From positions 868,001 through 932,000 of the forward strand of contig NZ_JAPEMV010000001.1 in assembly GCF_026342355.1 (NCBI RefSeq): a DNA stretch of 64,000 nt. The letters run 5' to 3'. Positions 24,901 to 34,427 of the stretch are shown in pieces. This DNA comes from Streptomyces sp. NBC_00249 (GTDB taxonomy: Bacteria > Actinomycetota > Actinomycetes > Streptomycetales > Streptomycetaceae). A program made the translations under genes and the position numbers. The notes under the pieces are model-generated. The model was not told where the DNA came from. It did no database searches and saw only the letters and a program-made list of their open reading frames with translations. How positions within the stretch are numbered: position 1 is the stretch's first letter; each line of letters begins with the position of its first letter.

Positions 24901-27900
24901 CCGAAGGACAGCGCCGGGCGCTGGACCGGGCGTACGCGCGGGCCGGGATCTCCCCCGCCGACGTCGGACTCGTCGAGGCCCACGGGACGGGCACGGCCGT
25001 CGGCGACGGCACCGAACTGGCCGTCCTGAGCGAGCTGTTCACGGAGGCCGGAGCGGCCCCGGGCTCGTGCGCACTGGGCTCGGTGAAATCGCAGCTCGGG
25101 CACACCAAGTGCGCGGCCGGCCTGGCCGGGCTGATCAAGGCCGCCCGGGCGGTGCACGCGGGGGTGCGGCCGCCGACCCTGCACATCGACACGCCGAACC
25201 CGGTCTGGGAGGAGGAGAGCAGCCCCTTCTCCTTCGACGCCGAGGCCCGGCCGTGGGCGGTGCCCGCCGCGCGGCGCGTCGCCGGGGTGAGCGCGTTCGG
25301 CTTCGGCGGCACCAACTACCACGCGGTGCTGGCCGGTTACGGAGGCTCCGAGGAGCCACGGCACGGCCTGGAGGAGTGGCCCGCCGAACTGTTCTGCTTC
25401 CGCGGTGAGGACCGGCGCGCGGCGGGCCGGGCGATGGCGCGGCTCGCGGCGCGACTGGAGGAGAACGACACCGCCGGACGGCCGTGGACCCTGCGCGACC
25501 TCGCGGCGGAGACGGCCGCCGGCGGCGGCCCGGTCCGGGTGGCGGTGGTGGCCCGCGGCCTGGACGAGCTGGCGGCCCGGCTGGAGCAGGCCCGGGCCTT
25601 CACGCCCGGCGCGGGGGTCCACGTACGGGACGAGGCGGCCGATCCGGGGCGGGTGGCGTTCCTGTTCCCGGGGCAGGGCAGCCAACGTACGGGAATGCTG
25701 GGTGAGTTGTTCACGGCGTTCCCCGCGCTGCGGGAGCTCCTGGACACGGCGCCGCGGGCGGTGGTCCGGGCGGTGTTCCCGCCCGCGGCCTTCACCGCGG
25801 GGGCGCGGGCGGCGCAGCGGGCGGCGGTCACCGACACCCGGGTCGCCCAGCCCGCCCTGGGGCTGGCGGGGGCCGCGGCGCACCTGCTGCTGGGCCGGGT
25901 CGGGGTACGGCCGGACTGCGTCGCCGGGCACTCGTACGGGGAGCTCACCGCGCTGTGGGCGGCCGGGGTGTACGGCACCGGGAGCCTGCTGCGGCTGAGC
26001 GCGCGCCGCGCCGCGGCGATCGTGGCCGCCGCCGGGGCGGAGCCGGGGACGATGGCGGCGGTGTCCGCGCCGCCGGAGGAGGTACGGGAGATCGCGGAGC
26101 GGGCCGGGTGCGTGGTCGCCAACCACAACGCGCCCCGGCAGTGCGTGATCTCGGGCCCGGACGCCGCGGTGGCCTCGGCGGTGGCCGCGCTGCGGGAGGC
26201 GGGCCTGTCGGCGGAGCCGATCCCCGTCGCCTGCGCGTTCCACAGCGGGGTGGTGGCGGGGGCGGCCGACGCGCTCGCCGAGGAGCTGGCCGGGACGGCG
26301 CTGGCCGACGCCGCCGTCCCGGTCTGGTCGAACACGACGGCCGCGCCGTACCCGGGGGACGCGGGGGAGGTACGGGACCTGCTGGCCCGTCAGCTCGCGC
26401 AGCCCGTACGGTTCGTGGAGCAGGTGGAGGCCATGTACGCGGCCGGGGTGCGTACCTTCGTGGAGGCCGGGCCGGGCCGGGTGCTGAGCGGGCTGGTCGG
26501 CCGGATCCTGCACGGCCGGCCGCACACGGTGGTCCCGCTGGACGTGCCGGGCGAGCACGGGCTCGTCCGGCTGGTGACGGCGCTCGCGGAACTGGCGGCG
26601 GCGGGCGTGCCGTTGGAGCCGGAGGCCCTGTTCCGGGGCCGTACCTCCCGCCTCCCGGACCGCGCGCCCCGCCGGCCGGGCTGGCTGGTGGACGGCCACC
26701 TGGTCCGCACCGCCGACGGCACCCCCCTCCCGGGCGGCCTCCACCCGCCCCGCCGGATCGCCCTGCCGTCACCTTCCACCCCGGACCGGGGGGCGGTCGC
26801 GGGCACCGGCAGCGTGCCGGCGGGCAGTGCGCATGCCGGGCCGGGCCGCGCCTTCGGCGGTGCGGGGGGTGGCGGTACGCCTGCCGGACCGGACACACCG
26901 TTCAACGGCCCACCGGCAACCGGAGCCGCCGCCGCAGGCGCCGTGTCCGGAGGCGCACCCGACGACGGTTGGGCCGCGGGCCCGGGCGCAGCCTTCGCCG
27001 GCATGCCGACGGCCGGTACGGCCGCGGGTGCAGGCGGCGGCTTCGGTGGCGGTGCGCCCTCCGGGCCGGGCACCCCCTTCAGCGGTCCACCGGCAGCCGG
27101 TGCCGCCACAGGTGCGGGCGCGAGGTTCGGTGGCGACGGGGTGCCCGCGTTCCTCGTGGGGGGTGATGGGCGGGAGGAGGTGGTGCTCGAGTACCTCCGG
27201 GGCGCCCGTGAACTCGTACAGGCGCAGCGGGACGTACTGCTCGGCTACCTGGGCCGCTGGACGGCCCCCGCCGGGACGCCGGATGCGGCGTGGGCCGCAG
27301 GGCGGGCCCGGCAGGCCGTCGACGTCGCCTGGGCTTCCGGGCCTGACGGTACGGGGGCCGGGGCGCTGGGGGCGGGCGCCGGCCGGAGTGGCTGGGCAGT
27401 GGCGGGCGGGGGGCCAGGTCCGGAAGGTGCCCCGTCCGTGCCGGGAACGGCTGCGGGCGCGGATGCCTACGCAGGCGCCGCCGCCTGGGCTGCGGGTGAG
27501 GGCTCCCGGACGGGCGCCGATCCGTGGTCCTCTGCCTCGGCCCGGGGCACGGGCACCGGGCCGGGGGCTGCGGGCGCGGGTGGCGGGCCCTCGGATCCGG
27601 GTGCGGGCGCCTTCACCGGCGCCGCCTCCCGGGCTCCGGGCTCCGGTACCGCAGCTTCCGGCGACGCAGGTGTCGCCGTGCTGTCCGCCGAGGCCGTGAT
27701 GGACGCGGTGCTGGAGATCGTGCACACCCGGACCGGGTATCCGCTCGACATGCTCGACCCCGCCCTGGACCTGGAGGCGGACCTGTCGATCGACTCCATC
27801 AAGCGCGTCGAGATCATCGGGGCGCTGGCCGACCGGATCGGGCTCCCCCAGGGCGCGGACGGGTCCACCGAGTCCGCGGTGGAGGAGCTGTCCCGGATCA

Positions 27901-29468
27901 AGACCCTGCGCGGGATCGTGGACTGGGTGACGTCCCGCGCGCCTGCCGGGCCGGCGCAGCCGGACGTCGCCACGGTGCCGGCCGGGCCGGCGCGGCCGGA
28001 CCTGGCGACGGTGCCGGCGCGGCCGGACGTGACGGGCGCCGCGCCGCGACCGCTCGCGCGGCTGCGGGTGGAGACGTTGCCCGTGGGGCCCGCCGACGGG
28101 GATCCGGGCGTGCTGCGGGGCTTGCGGATCGGGATCGTCGAGGACGGTCAGGGTGTCGCCCCGGCCCTCGGCGGGGCCCTGCGCGGCCTGGGGGCCGAGG
28201 CGGAGGTCCTCCCCGCGGCGCGGGACGGCTTCGACGGGATCGTCGACCTGTCCGCGCTGCGGGCGGCGGCCGAGGCCGACCCGGTGCTGCCCGAGGCGTT
28301 CCCCGGGCTGCGCCGCGCCCTGTCCGGCGGGACGCGCCGTCTCCTGCTGGTCACCGCGCCCGGCATCCCCGGTGCCGGCCTGCACGGCTTCGCGCGCAGC
28401 GCGGCCCTCGAGTTCCCGGGGGCGCTGATCCGTGCGGTCGGCGTCCACCCCAAGGAAGACCCCGAGCGGATCGCGGCGCAGCTCCTGTCCGAGCTGTGCT
28501 GCCAACCGGCCGAGACCGCGCAGGAGTTCGCCTCCGTTGCGTACACCGCTGAGGGCGTCCGGGTCTCCCGGCAGGCGGTGCCCGCCGCCCTGACCGGCTC
28601 GGGCGGAGGACTGCCGCTCGACGCGGGCTCGGTGGTGCTGTTGACGGGCGGGGCCCGCGGTATCACCGCCCGGACCGCGCTCGCGCTCGCCCGCGCCACC
28701 GGCTGCCATATCGAGCTGGTCGGCCGTACGCCGCAACCTCCGTCCGGGGCCGACGAGTTCGGGCAGGCCCAGGACCGGGTCGCGCTGCGTGCCGCGCTGA
28801 TCGGGGCCGGGCTGCGCACCCCCGCCGAGATCGAGGCGGCCGCTTCGCGGATCCTCGCCGGGCGGGAGGTGCGGGCCACACTGGGGGCCCTCACCGCGGC
28901 GGCGGCCTCGGTCCGCTACCACTGCGCGGACGTCACCGACGAGCGGGCCGTGCGGGCCCTGGTGGCCGACGTACGGACCCGGCACGGCCGGCTGGACGGC
29001 ATCGTGCACGGCGCGGGCGTGCTGCGTGACGGGCTGCTGCGCGACAAGCAACCGGCGGACTTCGCCGAGGTGTTCACCACCAAGGTGGCCGGGGCCCGGC
29101 ACCTGGCCGCGGCGGCGGCCGAGCACGGGGCGGGGCCCGCGCCCCGCTTCCTGGCCCTGTTCGGCAGTGTCGCCGGGGTGTACGGCAACCGCGGCCAGAG
29201 CGACTACGCGGCCGCCAACGACGCCCTCGACACTCTCGCGCACGCCTGGGCGGAGTCCTTCCCGGGCCGGGTGCTGGCCGTCGACTGGGGTCCCTGGGCG
29301 GCGGAGTCGGGCGGGATGGTCACCCCCGAGCTGGAGCGGGCGTACGCGCGGCGCGGGATCCCGCTCATCGCACCGGAGGCGGGCACAGCCGCCTTCCTGG
29401 ACGAACTGGCGTACGGGGACGACGTACAGGTGGTCGTGATGGCAGGGGAAGGCACCGGCGATGAGTGA
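21909..29468 (+). CDS. PUFA-synthase-like type I megasynthase: NMO-like, KS, AT, ACP, KR
   Basis: A 2519-aa multidomain synthase. GTG 21909 has AGAGGAG 5 bases upstream. Order, with approximate residues: a degenerate NMO/TIM-barrel segment (30-270; GHEGAGRVGG, ACGGIGL); a full nitronate-monooxygenase/PfaD-like flavin reductase domain (335-690; EGHECGGHVGP, FAGGIHDG, GVLMGTAY); KS (700-1140; DAACASS with Cys890, EAHGTGT, GHTK); AT (1245-1560; GQGSQ, GHSYGE with Ser1342); a ~350-aa Gly/Pro/Ala linker; ACP (1930-2010; DLSIDSIKRVEI, Ser1963); KR (2240-2510; TGGARGI, Tyr2433). KS/ACP sequences resemble PfaA of PUFA synthases and heterocyst glycolipid synthases; the enoyl reductase, usually separate as PfaD, is fused at the front. 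Only one ACP is visible, versus several in PfaA. It overlaps the next gene by 8 bases. Confidence 0.92.
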   Translation: MTLSVTPSVDPSVTPPLPRPVPPPATATLTVTARPSRSAGTRELVVAVSPFEEPNPGIVAAAERAGALGLLDLGRDPDAARRGLAELVRRLDGRPYGVRVPAGCPVGPQELPAEVDTVLLADPAAHTAGAVAAWAGAAGRPRVWAEVTSPAEARAAVDAGAGALVAKGHEGAGRVGGATTFVLLQQLLAGPGAGVPVRACGGIGLHTAAAAVAGGAAGVVLDAQLALTREGEPDLPAEVVTALRAMDGSETRLLDGHRVYARPGAKGPEGPVAGLLGARDLHTQLLPVGQDGASAARLAARYRTTGGVLQAVREAVAGHLAAAVRDRPLGRPLAVAQGPMTRVSDQAAFAEAVAAEGGVPYLALAVMAGPDVRTLLAETAERLGERPWGVGLLGFAPPELRREQLAAVAEFRPPHAIVAGGTPAQAAPLEAAGTRTHLHVPSPGLLERYLAEGARRFVFEGHECGGHVGPRASFPLWEEQIERLLSCPEPEALDVLFAGGIHDGRSAAMAVAAAAPLAAKGARIGVLMGTAYLFTQEAVAAGAVLPRFQRAAVECSDTVLLHTAPGHATRCAATPYARAFEETRRRLTDSGAEPRAVWEELELLNLGRLRIASKGLRRGSGDAGLEAVAEEQQYAEGLFMLGQAATLRSGTTTVAELHTEVTAGAADRLERRAAEFAGAEPTVDAAVDAAAGAGGEVADPLDVAVVGMACAYPGAPDLASYWARILAGADAVTEVPAERWDPDLYYDPDPARAGERTPSRWGGFLPPVPFDALAHGIPPTSLAGIEPVQLLALEISARALADAGYDSDRTFDRSRTSVVFGAEAGTELAGAYGLRALLPSYLGALPAALDEQLPRLTEDSFPGILANVIAGRVANRLDLGGANCTVDAACASSLAALDLACRQLRDGDSDMVLCGGADVHNGINDYLMFSSVRALSPGGRCRPFDAAADGIALGEGVGVLVLKRLADAERAGDRVYAVVKAVGAASDGRSLGLTAPRPEGQRRALDRAYARAGISPADVGLVEAHGTGTAVGDGTELAVLSELFTEAGAAPGSCALGSVKSQLGHTKCAAGLAGLIKAARAVHAGVRPPTLHIDTPNPVWEEESSPFSFDAEARPWAVPAARRVAGVSAFGFGGTNYHAVLAGYGGSEEPRHGLEEWPAELFCFRGEDRRAAGRAMARLAARLEENDTAGRPWTLRDLAAETAAGGGPVRVAVVARGLDELAARLEQARAFTPGAGVHVRDEAADPGRVAFLFPGQGSQRTGMLGELFTAFPALRELLDTAPRAVVRAVFPPAAFTAGARAAQRAAVTDTRVAQPALGLAGAAAHLLLGRVGVRPDCVAGHSYGELTALWAAGVYGTGSLLRLSARRAAAIVAAAGAEPGTMAAVSAPPEEVREIAERAGCVVANHNAPRQCVISGPDAAVASAVAALREAGLSAEPIPVACAFHSGVVAGAADALAEELAGTALADAAVPVWSNTTAAPYPGDAGEVRDLLARQLAQPVRFVEQVEAMYAAGVRTFVEAGPGRVLSGLVGRILHGRPHTVVPLDVPGEHGLVRLVTALAELAAAGVPLEPEALFRGRTSRLPDRAPRRPGWLVDGHLVRTADGTPLPGGLHPPRRIALPSPSTPDRGAVAGTGSVPAGSAHAGPGRAFGGAGGGGTPAGPDTPFNGPPATGAAAAGAVSGGAPDDGWAAGPGAAFAGMPTAGTAAGAGGGFGGGAPSGPGTPFSGPPAAGAATGAGARFGGDGVPAFLVGGDGREEVVLEYLRGARELVQAQRDVLLGYLGRWTAPAGTPDAAWAAGRARQAVDVAWASGPDGTGAGALGAGAGRSGWAVAGGGPGPEGAPSVPGTAAGADAYAGAAAWAAGEGSRTGADPWSSASARGTGTGPGAAGAGGGPSDPGAGAFTGAASRAPGSGTAASGDAGVAVLSAEAVMDAVLEIVHTRTGYPLDMLDPALDLEADLSIDSIKRVEIIGALADRIGLPQGADGSTESAVEELSRIKTLRGIVDWVTSRAPAGPAQPDVATVPAGPARPDLATVPARPDVTGAAPRPLARLRVETLPVGPADGDPGVLRGLRIGIVEDGQGVAPALGGALRGLGAEAEVLPAARDGFDGIVDLSALRAAAEADPVLPEAFPGLRRALSGGTRRLLLVTAPGIPGAGLHGFARSAALEFPGALIRAVGVHPKEDPERIAAQLLSELCCQPAETAQEFASVAYTAEGVRVSRQAVPAALTGSGGGLPLDAGSVVLLTGGARGITARTALALARATGCHIELVGRTPQPPSGADEFGQAQDRVALRAALIGAGLRTPAEIEAAASRILAGREVRATLGALTAAAASVRYHCADVTDERAVRALVADVRTRHGRLDGIVHGAGVLRDGLLRDKQPADFAEVFTTKVAGARHLAAAAAEHGAGPAPRFLALFGSVAGVYGNRGQSDYAAANDALDTLAHAWAESFPGRVLAVDWGPWAAESGGMVTPELERAYARRGIPLIAPEAGTAAFLDELAYGDDVQVVVMAGEGTGDE

Positions 29469-32400
29469 ACCCGGACCGCGCCGCGGGCGCGCGCGGCGCG
29501 GACCGCGCCCGACGGACGCGGCGATCGTGGGCATGGGCGCGGTGTTCCCGGGGGCCGCCGATCTGGCCGCCTACCGGCGCAACCTGCTGGCCGGCACGGA
29601 CTCGATCGGTGACGTGCCGCCGGGGCGCTGGGATCCCGAGGTGTACTACGACCCGGACGCCGCGACTGGTCCCGCCGCGGGCGACCGTTTCTACTGCCGG
29701 CGCGGTGGCTTCGTCGACGGGCTGACGGCCTTCGACCCGACCCGGTTCGGGATCATGCCGGCCGCGGTGGAGGGTGCCGAACCGGACCAGATGCTGGCTC
29801 TGCACGCGACGGCCGAGGCGGTGGCGGACGCGGGCGGTGAGGACCGGCTGCCGGCCGACCGTTCCCGGATCGGGGTGGTGCTGGGGCGCGGCGGGTTCAT
29901 GGGGGTGGCCACCGCCCGGCTGGACCAACGGGTGCGTACGGCCCATCAGTTGGCGCAGACCCTGCGGGAGCTGGCGCCGGAGTTGGGTGAGCGGCGGATC
30001 GCGGAGGTGCGTTCGGCGTTCCAGGAGGCGCTGGGCCCGGAGCGGCCGGACGCCTCGATCGGGCTGGTGCCGAGTTTCACGGCTGCCCGGACCGCGAACC
30101 GGCTCGACTTCCGCGGCCCGGCCTACACCCTGGACGCCGCGTGCGCCTCCTCCCTGCTGGCGGTGGACCAGGCGGTGGGGCTGCTGGCGGGCGGCCGCTG
30201 CGACGCGGTGGTCGCGGGGGCGGTGCACCACTGCCACATCGCGACGCTGTGGAGCGTGTTCACGCAGCTGCGGGCGCTGAGCCCGACCGAGCGGATCCGG
30301 CCCTTCGACCGGCGCGCCGACGGCACCCTGCTGTCCGAGGGCACCGGTGTGGTGCTGCTGAAGCGGCTGGCTGACGCGGAACGCGACGGCGACCGGATCT
30401 ACGCGGTGATCCGCGGGACGGGTGTCGCCGGGGACGGCCGCGCGGCGAGCCTGATGAGCCCGCTCGTCGCCGGGCAGGTACGGGCCCTCGAACGGGCCTG
30501 GCGCGAGTCGGGGCTGGATCCGCGCGAGCCGGGCGCGCTGGGGCTTCTGGAGGCGCACGGTACGGGAACACCGGTCGGGGACGTCGCCGAACTGGACACC
30601 CTGGCCCAGGTGTTCGGGCCGCCAGGGGCGGGATCCGGCGGGATCGGGTTCGGCTCCGTGAAGTCGATGCTGGGGCACACCATGCAGGCGTCCGGGATGG
30701 CGGGGCTGATCAAGGCCGCCCTCGCCGTCTACGAGGGGGTGCTGCCGCCCACCCTGCACCTGGAGGAGCCGCACCCGGACCTGGCCAGGACCCGGATGCG
30801 GCCCGTGACGGCGGCGCGGCCCTGGGAGCGGGGGCCCGCGCCCCGCCGGGCCGGGGTGAACGCGTTCGGCTTCGGCGGGATCAACGCGCACGTGGTGCTG
30901 GAGGAGGCGCCGGCGGCCGCCCGCCCCACGGCCCCGGTCCGGCGGTTCCTGCCGCTGGGGGCGACGGCCGTAGCGGTCGGGCCGACGCCGGAGCCGGGGG
31001 CGGGCGGGGCGCGGGAGGAGGTCCTGCTGCTGGCGGCGGACAGCGTGGCGGAGCTGTCGGCCCGGCTGGCGGCCGGATCCCCGGCCTCCGGAGGCGACGG
31101 GCCCTGCCGGGTCGCAGTGGTCGGGCCGACGCCGCAGCGCCTCGCGCTGGCCGCGAAGGTGGTGGGGCGGGGGCGGGCCTGGCGCGGGCGCGGGGACGTG
31201 TGGTTCGCGCCGCGCCCGCCGGGCGGCCGCCTGGCGTTCCTCTTCCCGGGCCTGGAGCCGGAGTTCGCTCCGGTGGTGGACGACGTGGCGCGGCAGCTCG
31301 CGCTGGAGGCGCCCCGGCTGACGGGGGGCGGGTCGCTGGTGGAGCGGGCGCTGGACGCCGTCGCGACGGGCCGGTTCTTCGCGCGGGCGCTGCCCGCGCT
31401 CGGCATCGGGGCCGACGTACTGGCGGGGCACAGCCTCGGCGAGTGGGCGGCGATGGTGGCCGCCGGAATGTATCCGCAGGAGGCGGCCGACGCGTTCCTC
31501 GGCTCGCTGCGGCCGGGCACCCTGCGGGTCCCCGACCTCGTGTACGCGGCGCTGGGCTGCGGGGCGGCGCGGGCCGAGGCCGCGCTGCACGGCCTGGACC
31601 GGGTGGTCGTCAGCCACGACAACTGCCCCCACCAGTCGGTGGTGTGCGGTGAGCCGCAGCAAGTGGCCACCGTGGTCGCGCGGTTGCGCGGCGAGGGGAT
31701 CATCGGGCGGGAGCTGCCGTTCCGTTCGGGGTTCCACACCCCGATGTGGGAGCCGTACCTCGGGCAGGTCCGGGCCGCCTTCGACCGGCTGCCGCCGCAG
31801 GCCGGCGCCGTGCCCGTCTGGTCGGCGACGACGTGTGCGCCGTTCCCGTCCGAACCGCAGGAGGTACGTGACCTGGTGGTCCGTCACCTCCTGGAACCGG
31901 TCCGGTTCCGCGAGCTGGTCCTGCGGCTGTACGAGGACGAGGGCGTACGCGGCTTCGTGACGCTGGGCCCCGGCAGCCTGCCGGGGTTCGTCGAGGACAC
32001 CTTGCGCGACCGCCCGCACCTGGCGGTGTCCACCTCCTCCCCCCGCCTCACGGGCCTGGCGGCCCTGACCCGCACCTGCGCCGCCCTCTGGACGGAGGGC
32101 CACACCCCCCACTGGCACCTCCTGACCACCCCGCCGACACCGCAGCCCCCCGGTGCGGACCCGGGGCACGGCGTACGGCCGCCGGTCGCCGCCCGCGACG
32201 GCGCCCGGGGCTCCGGCGCCCGGCCCGGCGTGCCCCTCGACCTGGGTTCCCCGCTGGTCAGCCTGGGGGTGCGGGCCCGGGCCGCCCTCGGCGGTCTCCT
32301 GGCTCCGGCACCGACGCGGCCGCCGGCAGCCGGCGCCCGGCCGGTCCTGCTGTCCGCCCTGGACACGGTCCTCGCGGACACCGACGCGGCCGCCCGGAGC

Positions 32401-34098
32401 ATCACCGCCGCCTGGTCGTCCGTACACCCGCCGAGCGTGCCGGCCCCGACGCCCGGTCCCGCCGCCGGACCGGCCCTCGCCGCAGCAGGGCCCGGAACGA
32501 GCCCGGGAAGCGCCACCAGGGCCGGTTCCGAAGGGAGCGGCGCGGGGGCGGGGCTCCGGCGGGTTTCGTTGGCCGCGCTGCCCTACGTACGGGACCACTG
32601 CGTGTACCTGCAGCCCGACGGCTGGGCCGAGGACTCCGACCGGTTCCCCGTCGTGCCCATGACCACCATGCTGGAGCTGGCCGCCGAGACGGCGCTGCGC
32701 GGCGCCGCGCCCGGGCTCGTCGTCGTCGGGTACGAGGACGTGCGGGCCCTGCGCTGGCTGGCCGTCGAGCCGCCCGTCGAGGTCGGGTTCACCGTGCGTG
32801 CCGAGGGGCCCGGCCGGGTCCGGGTCGGGCTCGGGGAGTACGCCTCGGTGGTCGTGCTGCTCGGGGAGGCGTACGGGGCCGCGCCCGCGCCCGCCGCCGC
32901 CGCACTGCGCGATCCGGAGCCGGCCCCCGTCAGCGCGGAGGCGCTCTACCGGGACCGGTGGATGTTCCACGGCCCGCGTTTCGCCGGGGTCCACGAGGTG
33001 CGGACGGTCGGCTCCGACGGCATCGACGGGGTACTGCGGGCCCTGCCCGACCCGGGGGCCCTGCTCGACGCCGCCGGACAGCTGTTCGGGCACTGGATGC
33101 AGCTGCGGCTGCCCGTGGACCGGCTGGTGTTCCCCGCCACCGTCGACCGCGTCCGCTTCTACGGCCACCCGCCCGCCCCGCGGGAACTGGTCTCCGCCGC
33201 TGCCCGGATCCGGGAGGTGAAGGAGGTCACCGTCCGCGGCGACCTCGAACTGCGGCGCGCCGGCGGGGAGGTGTGGGCCCGGATCGAGGGGTGGACGTAC
33301 CGCCGGTTCGGCGCCGACGAGCGGGTCTGGCCGATGAAGTTCACCCCGGAGGTGTGCGGTATCGGTGAACCCCGCCCCGAGGGCTGGGTGTTGGCCCGAC
33401 GCCGCTGGAGCGACCCCGCCTCCCAGGAGCTGGTGATGCGCCGCTACCTGGGCGCCCCCGAACGGGCCGTGTACGAACGGCTGTCGCCGCGCGCCCGCGC
33501 ACCCTGGCTGCTCGGCCGGATCGCGGCCAAGGACGCGCTGCGGCAACTGCTGTGGGACGGCGGCGCGGGCCCGGTGTTCCCGGTGGAGGTGCCGGTCGGC
33601 AACGACGCGGCGGGCCGGCCCGTCCCCGGGGGCCCGCTCGCCGGGGGCTTCCGGCTGACGATCGCCCACAAGGACCGCATCGCGGTCGCCCTCGCCCACC
33701 CCGTCCACGCGGTCGGCATCGACGTGGAGCCGGTGACCGCCGACCCGGACGCCCTGATCCGTGTCGCCCTCGGCCCGGGCGAGCTGCGGCTCGCCGAGGA
33801 ACTGGCCGCCCGCGAGGGCACCGTACTCCCGGCCGCGCTCACCGCCCTGTGGTGCGCCAAGGAGGCCGCCGCGAAGGCGGCGGGCCAGGGGCTCGGCGGC
33901 CGGCCGCGCGACTGGCGGGTGTCCGCCGACGGCCCGGACGCCGCCGGGCTGGTGGTGCACTCCCCCGACGGCCGCCCGTACCCGGTCCGTACGAGCCTGC
34001 TCACCACCGCCCCGGCCGACCACGTCGTGGCGTGGACCGCCGACGGCACACCATCCTCCCCTTCCTTCCCCCTTCTGGAGACCCGTCATGGCAACTGA
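29461..34098 (+). CDS. Second megasynthase: KS, AT, DH and built-in phosphopantetheinyl transferase
   Basis: A 1545-aa partner starting inside the end of the previous gene. Domains: KS (about 15-480; DAACASS with Cys228, EAHGTGT); AT (590-870; GHSLGE with Ser658, but the usual GQGSQ motif reads GLEPE); a low-complexity linker; a hot-dog DH (1030-1330; RDHCVY with His1046, LLDAAGQ with Asp1203); and a Sfp-type PPTase at the C-terminus (GIDVEP at about 1419, WCAKEAAAK at about 1463). The PPTase would load the ACPs of the operon. With the first protein it supplies a full reducing cycle (KS, KR, DH, ER). No ACP of its own is visible, so it depends on the ACP of the first protein or the free ACP. 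Confidence 0.92.
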   Translation: MSEPGPRRGRARRGPRPTDAAIVGMGAVFPGAADLAAYRRNLLAGTDSIGDVPPGRWDPEVYYDPDAATGPAAGDRFYCRRGGFVDGLTAFDPTRFGIMPAAVEGAEPDQMLALHATAEAVADAGGEDRLPADRSRIGVVLGRGGFMGVATARLDQRVRTAHQLAQTLRELAPELGERRIAEVRSAFQEALGPERPDASIGLVPSFTAARTANRLDFRGPAYTLDAACASSLLAVDQAVGLLAGGRCDAVVAGAVHHCHIATLWSVFTQLRALSPTERIRPFDRRADGTLLSEGTGVVLLKRLADAERDGDRIYAVIRGTGVAGDGRAASLMSPLVAGQVRALERAWRESGLDPREPGALGLLEAHGTGTPVGDVAELDTLAQVFGPPGAGSGGIGFGSVKSMLGHTMQASGMAGLIKAALAVYEGVLPPTLHLEEPHPDLARTRMRPVTAARPWERGPAPRRAGVNAFGFGGINAHVVLEEAPAAARPTAPVRRFLPLGATAVAVGPTPEPGAGGAREEVLLLAADSVAELSARLAAGSPASGGDGPCRVAVVGPTPQRLALAAKVVGRGRAWRGRGDVWFAPRPPGGRLAFLFPGLEPEFAPVVDDVARQLALEAPRLTGGGSLVERALDAVATGRFFARALPALGIGADVLAGHSLGEWAAMVAAGMYPQEAADAFLGSLRPGTLRVPDLVYAALGCGAARAEAALHGLDRVVVSHDNCPHQSVVCGEPQQVATVVARLRGEGIIGRELPFRSGFHTPMWEPYLGQVRAAFDRLPPQAGAVPVWSATTCAPFPSEPQEVRDLVVRHLLEPVRFRELVLRLYEDEGVRGFVTLGPGSLPGFVEDTLRDRPHLAVSTSSPRLTGLAALTRTCAALWTEGHTPHWHLLTTPPTPQPPGADPGHGVRPPVAARDGARGSGARPGVPLDLGSPLVSLGVRARAALGGLLAPAPTRPPAAGARPVLLSALDTVLADTDAAARSITAAWSSVHPPSVPAPTPGPAAGPALAAAGPGTSPGSATRAGSEGSGAGAGLRRVSLAALPYVRDHCVYLQPDGWAEDSDRFPVVPMTTMLELAAETALRGAAPGLVVVGYEDVRALRWLAVEPPVEVGFTVRAEGPGRVRVGLGEYASVVVLLGEAYGAAPAPAAAALRDPEPAPVSAEALYRDRWMFHGPRFAGVHEVRTVGSDGIDGVLRALPDPGALLDAAGQLFGHWMQLRLPVDRLVFPATVDRVRFYGHPPAPRELVSAAARIREVKEVTVRGDLELRRAGGEVWARIEGWTYRRFGADERVWPMKFTPEVCGIGEPRPEGWVLARRRWSDPASQELVMRRYLGAPERAVYERLSPRARAPWLLGRIAAKDALRQLLWDGGAGPVFPVEVPVGNDAAGRPVPGGPLAGGFRLTIAHKDRIAVALAHPVHAVGIDVEPVTADPDALIRVALGPGELRLAEELAAREGTVLPAALTALWCAKEAAAKAAGQGLGGRPRDWRVSADGPDAAGLVVHSPDGRPYPVRTSLLTTAPADHVVAWTADGTPSSPSFPLLETRHGN

Positions 34099-34420
34099 CA
34101 TCCTCGCGGAGATCACCGGCATGCTCGTGGAGGTCGTCGGAGACGACCAACTCCTCGCGGAGGAGGTCACGATGAGGACGACCTTCAACGAGGACCTCGC
34201 GCTGGAGAGCATCGAGTTCGTCGCCCTCGCCGAGCTGCTCCACCACCGCTACGGCGCCCGCGTGGACCTCATGGGGTTCCTCGCGGAGAAGGACATGGAC
34301 GCCATCCTGGCGATGTCGGTGGGTGAACTCGTCACCCACATCGGCCGGGTCACGCACGCCTCCCTCGCCGCCACGGCGGCGTCCCCGGCATCGGCCACCT
34401 CGACCGCCTCCGCCGGCTGA
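34088..34420 (+). CDS. Free-standing acyl carrier protein
   Basis: A 110-aa ACP; ATG 34088 overlaps the preceding gene by 11 bases with GGAG upstream. The phosphopantetheine site is in EDLALESIEFVAL (the Ser of LES). Four-helix carrier fold followed by an Ala/Ser/Thr-rich tail (about 90-110). The phosphate-arm partner could be the PPTase domain encoded just upstream. It may carry the starter, or hand the finished acyl chain to the hydrolase or glycosyltransferase that follow. Confidence 0.9.
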   Translation: MATDILAEITGMLVEVVGDDQLLAEEVTMRTTFNEDLALESIEFVALAELLHHRYGARVDLMGFLAEKDMDAILAMSVGELVTHIGRVTHASLAATAASPASATSTASAG

Positions 34421-34427
34421 GCCCGTC

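Noticed and set aside
22635..26744. Long minus-strand frames opposite the megasynthases (also 29365-34212)
   Set aside because: Antisense shadows of KS/AT-coding DNA without domains.
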